A stretch of 34,721 nucleotides of DNA from an uncultured Eubacteriales bacterium. GTDB lineage: Bacteria; Bacillota; Clostridia; Christensenellales; Borkfalkiaceae. Made by a program: the position numbers and the translations under genes. Below are positions 31,870 through 34,721 of the stretch, piece after piece (position 1 is the first letter of the stretch; each line of letters starts with the position of its first letter). Where the stretch lies: contig CAJMCT010000003.1 of the NCBI GenBank assembly GCA_905211955.1, positions 1 to 34,721 of the forward strand, given 5' to 3'. Below the pieces are notes generated by a model. It did no database searches. It was not told the DNA's origin and was given only the letters and a program-made list of their open reading frames with translations.

Positions 31870-32856
31870 TTATATCTTAAAATATCTTTGATTTTTGCTT
31901 TTTGGTTTTTCTGGTTCGGTCATACCAATTAAACCTGCCTCTAACGCAGGGATAATATAATTCTTACGGAAAGTATCTCTTGACTTTAAGCCAACTTTTT
32001 CCATAAGTTCGGTAAGCGACATTGGATAACTTTCAATAACAGCCATAAGCGCTGTTATTTGATTATTTATATGATTATAATGATTTCTAGTATCTTTTAT
32101 AATGTCGTTAAGTGCAGACTTTATAACACCAAGCATAAACACGATAAACCTGTTTGATTTACCTTCAGATGTTGAAAGCGTAATTGCATTATAATAATCT
32201 TCTTGGTTATCTTTAATAATACTTTCAATAGGAATCCACCTAAATATAGGCTTCCAACTAGCAAGTAGTGCCGTTTGCCACAATCTTCCCATTCTTCCGT
32301 TGCCATCTCTAAAAGGGTGAATAAATTCAAACTCGTAATGGAACACACTTGACTTTATAAGCATTTGAGCCTTACTCTCGTTTACCCAATCGAACAGTTG
32401 ATTCACTAAGCCGTTTACCATATTGGCAGGTGGAGCAACGTGTATTACATCGCCATTTTGGTTAATAACACCAACAGGCGAAGTTCTAATTTGCCCTGCT
32501 TCTTCAACAAGTCCTTTCATCATAACGCCGTGAGCAGTAGTTAAATCGCTAATAGAAAAGGGATTTATTTTGTCCAACGTTTTATAAACTTCAAAAGCAT
32601 TTTTAACTGCAATAATATCATCTTCTGGTCCCAAAACACGCCTACCTTCAATAACGTCTGTCACTTGTTTAAGCGTTAGTGTATTATTTTCTATTGCAAG
32701 CGATGAATGAATAGACTTTATGCGACTAACGCGTCTTAATCTTGGCAACTTGTCTAGGTCATTAACATTTTTCAACTCGCCCAATAATTCCATGATTTCG
32801 GACGTCAACTCTAACATTTCTTCAGTTATTTCATAAGGCGGAATGTATTTATCCAT
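31870..32856 (-). CDS. Fic-domain protein, class II (self-inhibited)
   Basis: The 328-residue protein contains the complete Fic active site HPFRDGNGR (180-188), with the catalytic histidine and the anion-binding loop, so it should transfer AMP or a related nucleotide part to a protein. An N-terminal inhibitory helix is present, S52-L-A-I-E56-N57, matching the S/TxxxE(G/N) motif; that makes it a class II enzyme kept inactive until the helix moves. A winged-helix-like domain follows at the C-terminus (SLTELMEKVGLKSRDTFRKNYI), as in many stand-alone Fic proteins. The start at 32856 has AGGAG 8 bases upstream and a consensus promoter; the longer frame runs into the -10 box. It is a single gene with no antitoxin partner. 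Confidence 0.93.
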   Translation of the reverse strand: MDKYIPPYEITEEMLELTSEIMELLGELKNVNDLDKLPRLRRVSRIKSIHSSLAIENNTLTLKQVTDVIEGRRVLGPEDDIIAVKNAFEVYKTLDKINPFSISDLTTAHGVMMKGLVEEAGQIRTSPVGVINQNGDVIHVAPPANMVNGLVNQLFDWVNESKAQMLIKSSVFHYEFEFIHPFRDGNGRMGRLWQTALLASWKPIFRWIPIESIIKDNQEDYYNAITLSTSEGKSNRFIVFMLGVIKSALNDIIKDTRNHYNHINNQITALMAVIESYPMSLTELMEKVGLKSRDTFRKNYIIPALEAGLIGMTEPEKPKSKNQRYFKI

Positions 32857-32882
32857 AATAAATCTCCTTTTATAATGTCTAC

Positions 32883-32911
32883 ATTTTAACATATTGCAAA
32901 ATCAATGTCAA
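32883..32911 (-). promoter_or_regulatory. Sigma-A promoter of the Fic gene
   Basis: TTGACA (32906-32911), 17 bases, then TAAAAT (32883-32888), about 27 bases before the chosen start codon. Confidence 0.87.
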
Positions 32912-33040
32912 TATCTTACACGAATTCTTGCACGATATCTTGCTATAAAGCATTAAATTACTTGACTTAATTTTGGGAATTTTCTACAATTCTCATTTGA
33001 ACGTCAACACACCAAGAAAAAATTAACAATAAAACAAAAA

Positions 33041-33065
33041 AGACAGAGTTCAAAAAACTCTGTCT
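33041..33065 (-). terminator. Intrinsic terminator
   Basis: AGACAGAGTT and AACTCTGTCT pair perfectly around a 5-base loop; the leftward RNA continues with a U run. It probably ends transcription from the zinc-ribbon/vWA genes about 480 bases upstream. Confidence 0.85.
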
Positions 33066-33224
33066 ATTACTATAAATTTGATTATAAGATGCTGCTAAAA
33101 CTGCTACAAAATACAAAAGAAAACTTTTGGGAAATCACAAAAGTTGCCAGACACCCCCTTTTTTAAGGGTATAAAGAGGTTAAAAACGAAAAAAATCAGC
33201 CATTTTTGACTGATTTTTCGTGAT

Positions 33225-33318
33225 TTTGGTGACCCCTACAGGTTTCTGCCCCTTGATAAGGGGAAGACAAACGATAGTTTGCGAGGGGTTTGCTGTCCGA
33301 CGCTAGTCGAGCGAACCC
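33225..33318. repeat. 94-bp dispersed direct repeat, copy 2
   Basis: It has the same length and orientation as 21455-21548, about 7 substitutions by eye, and the last ~38 bases are identical. The substitutions lie in the first half (for example TACAGG for TACGGG, TTGATAAG for TTGTTAAG), so the nested hairpin at the end is the most conserved part. It follows a terminator-like hairpin, as tRNA-end-like sequences elsewhere in the window do. Confidence 0.8.
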
Positions 33319-33352
33319 ATTTGGGTTGGCAATCCCTTGGATTGCAAAAAGA

Positions 33353-33412
33353 AAACACACTCTTTTGAGTGTGTTTATCTTTTTTGGTGCCCCCTAATGA
33401 GACCGTAGCGGA
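33353..33412. repeat. Hairpin plus tRNA-3'-end-like sequence
   Basis: AAACACACTC and GAGTGTGTTT (33353-33362, 33367-33376) form a perfect 10-base-pair stem with a TTTT loop, then TGGTGCCCCC (33385-33394) gives a reverse-complement GGGGGCACCA end. The following TGAGACCGTAGCGGAAACA resembles the sequence after the similar motif at 20077. Confidence 0.6.
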
Positions 33413-33541
33413 AACACCCCCACGGGTATCATTTCCTATCAATTTACGCAAATTTTGCCTATTTTGAGCCATTTTTTGTGGCCCACCACATATCATAAAC
33501 TACCACAAATTGTAGCAATTTAATCGTTTTTTATATTCATA

Positions 33542-33928
33542 CTAACGATAAGAGGAATAATCACAATGACAAGCACCACAAATTGGACATTTATGCCAGC
33601 CACAAATAGAACATCTTTTTGAAGTTTTGCGATTTATATTTGCGCCACATCTCCAACAGGTTGTCCACAAGCCATCCCCAATGGTTGGCGATTTAATAGG
33701 TCCAACTTTTTTCAGTTTATTTTTCTCTGTTATCGCTTCTTCTATCGTAAGCAAACTTTTAAGCGAATCTTGATATATTTTATTCACACGTTCATTTTCA
33801 TCAACAACAATAACTGCTTTTATACCATAAAGTTTTGTTTTTACTTCAACCGCCTGAACTTTTGCACCATTTGTAGTGTTTTTAACTATGTAGTATGTAT
33901 CACCAAGTTTTATTTCATCAAATGTCAT
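33542..33928 (-). CDS. Zinc-ribbon protein downstream of vWA gene
   Basis: The 128-residue protein has a small beta-rich N-terminal domain (LGDTYYIVKNTTNGAKVQAVEVKTKL, here only described; it looks like an SH3- or KOW-like barrel) and a C-terminal array of Cys pairs CWRCG, CSICG and CPICGACHC that should bind two zinc ions. I chose the ATG at 33926-33928 because GAGGAAA lies about 9 bases upstream; the longer frame overlaps the vWA gene by ~100 bases in a different frame. It follows the vWA stop by 13 bases and should be cotranscribed with it. Its function is unknown; a nucleic acid or protein-binding partner is possible. Confidence 0.68.
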   Translation of the reverse strand: MTFDEIKLGDTYYIVKNTTNGAKVQAVEVKTKLYGIKAVIVVDENERVNKIYQDSLKSLLTIEEAITEKNKLKKVGPIKSPTIGDGLWTTCWRCGANINRKTSKRCSICGWHKCPICGACHCDYSSYR

Positions 33929-33941
33929 AATGTCGTTTCCT

Positions 33942-34586
33942 CTAAACTTTTTTATTCTTTCTTTTTTTGATATTCTTTTCAATACTTGCAAAACACGTTG
34001 GGGAACAAGACCTGTATGAACGAATGCTTTCTCCCAATTCTTCATACATTACCTTCGTATCTTCTTCTACCACATAATTAAAAGCTCTATCTTTCCTTAT
34101 CCCAATGCTTCCAGCTGTTTCAACGGCATCTATATTAGCTGCCAAAAACAAAAATTCCCACCCATGTTTTTCTTGATAATTTTTAATCATTTCTTTAACA
34201 CTTGAACTTGAATATGTTCTGCTTGCATTTTCTATACCATCAGTAATTATAACAAACAAAGTACGAGTTGGCAAGTCTTCTTTTCGAGCATATTTGTGAA
34301 TATTCTTAACATGTTTTACTGCTCCACCAATAGCATCTAAAAGCGCAGTGCAACCACCAACTTGATAATCTTTTTCGGTTAAAGGTTCTATCTCTTCTAA
34401 AGTTTTTCTATCGTGCAAAACTTCTGTAAAATTTGAAAATAAAACAGTAGAAACTAAGACTTTCCCCTCTACCTTTTTTTGCTTTTCTATCATAGCATTA
34501 AAGCCACCGATAGTGTCTGTCTCCATGCCTGACATTGAGCCACTCTTGTCTAAAATAAATACTAATTCTGTAATTCCGTTCTTCAT
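33942..34586 (-). CDS. von Willebrand factor A domain protein (TerY-like)
   Basis: The 214-residue protein is almost entirely a vWA domain. The metal-ion-dependent adhesion site is visible as DKSGSMSG (13-20), with the later threonine in GGCTALLDAI and the aspartate in VIITDGIENAS. It has no signal or membrane segment and is therefore probably cytosolic, like TerY-type proteins found in tellurite/stress clusters, where vWA proteins form complexes. AGGAGG lies 9 bases before the ATG. The C-terminal ~15 residues are basic. A downstream zinc-ribbon gene follows; no other ter gene is in the window, but the operon upstream of base 34721 is not seen. Confidence 0.88.
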   Translation of the reverse strand: MKNGITELVFILDKSGSMSGMETDTIGGFNAMIEKQKKVEGKVLVSTVLFSNFTEVLHDRKTLEEIEPLTEKDYQVGGCTALLDAIGGAVKHVKNIHKYARKEDLPTRTLFVIITDGIENASRTYSSSSVKEMIKNYQEKHGWEFLFLAANIDAVETAGSIGIRKDRAFNYVVEEDTKVMYEELGESIRSYRSCSPTCFASIEKNIKKRKNKKV

Positions 34587-34721
34587 AAGAACACCTCCTG
34601 AAAATAAAAATGTAGTCGCAAGATTTAACTTGCAACCACATTATAAAAAATTTTTATTTAATTTTGGTCAACTGATGATTTACCTATACCCCAAGGCAAA
34701 CTTGGTCAAACTTAAACAGAG

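Larger units (their letters stand above)
32912..33541. other. Non-coding repeat-rich gap
   Basis: This stretch has no gene I can support. It holds a terminator (33041-33065), a terminator-like AAATCAG/CTGATTT hairpin (about 33194-33214), the second 94-base repeat, a GCAATCC/GGATTGC palindrome near 33329-33345, a 10-base-pair hairpin and a tRNA-end-like motif. The only frame across it (33236-33496, minus) runs through the repeats and has no convincing start. Confidence 0.6.

Noticed and set aside
33236..33496. 86-residue minus-strand frame
   Set aside because: It runs across the 94-bp repeat, two hairpins and a tRNA-end-like motif, has no ribosome binding site and no domain sense; it is a by-product of repeat sequence.
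33929..34045. Longer start for the zinc-ribbon protein
   Set aside because: The extra 39 codons overlap the vWA gene in another frame and have no ribosome binding site; the inner ATG has one.

Overview
The window looks like chromosomal DNA from an uncultured low-GC Gram-positive bacterium (Bacillota, most likely Clostridia, gut type). The evidence is AT-rich DNA with standard-code genes, strong AGGAG ribosome binding sites, sigma-A promoters with 17-base spacers, a T-box leader, a yybP-ykoY manganese riboswitch, Gram-positive lipoproteins and many intrinsic terminators. No rRNA, intact tRNA or CRISPR array was seen. I could not name a genus.

Layout. (1) 1-4.16 kb, plus strand: the 3' part of a GH38 alpha-mannosidase and a GH78-like rhamnosidase, closed by a bidirectional terminator. 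(2) 4.2-8.25 kb, minus: a promoter and T-box leader controlling an HTH-cupin-acyl-CoA ligase fusion and an ACT-ACT-metallo-beta-lactamase fusion. (3) 8.3-9.24 kb: an amidohydrolase behind its own promoter, a folded leader and an attenuator-like hairpin. (4) 9.25-13.6 kb: metal homeostasis, with a Ca/Mn-type P-type ATPase behind a yybP-ykoY riboswitch and a CDF exporter with Mn-type motifs, preceded by a small zinc-ribbon membrane protein. (5) 13.7-18.9 kb, minus: a tight six-gene operon encoding a lipoprotein, a membrane zincin, a DUF1292 protein, a ClpP-like protease, an unknown protein and a soluble VirD4/TraG-like ATPase. Facing it on the plus strand are an unknown Cys-rich protein and a 30-residue acidic peptide (19.07-20.0 kb). 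(6) 20.0-21.7 kb: a decayed serine recombinase start, dispersed repeats, and an XRE repressor divergent from a membrane protein with operators inside the promoter. (7) 21.7-25.8 kb: a FecBCDE-like uptake operon ending in a DEDDh exonuclease. (8) 25.8-31.9 kb: the most unusual region (below). (9) 31.9-34.6 kb: a class II Fic protein, repeats, a zinc-ribbon protein and a vWA protein.

The best candidate for an undescribed system lies at 25.8-31.86 kb. One operon encodes a small unknown protein, a DEDDh exonuclease with a BRCT-like segment and a long C-terminal extension, a protein resembling CRISPR-associated CARF/TM1812 sensors (DVTYG motif), and a sigma-factor-like protein. The next operon encodes an unknown protein, an ADP-ribosylglycohydrolase and a HEPN-like membrane protein. 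Two tandem sites before the first operon and one before the second share TGTTAAGTT, exactly 15 bases, then CTATAT, and each sits just upstream of a gene start. The simplest reading is that the sigma-like protein drives its own operon and the effector-like operon, possibly in response to a signal bound by the CARF-like protein. That is inference; the shared promoter architecture is directly visible.

Signs of mobility are modest: a truncated serine recombinase start, two 94-base direct repeats about 11.8 kb apart around regions 7-9, and four tRNA-3'-end-like sequences next to hairpins. No complete integrase or transposase is present.
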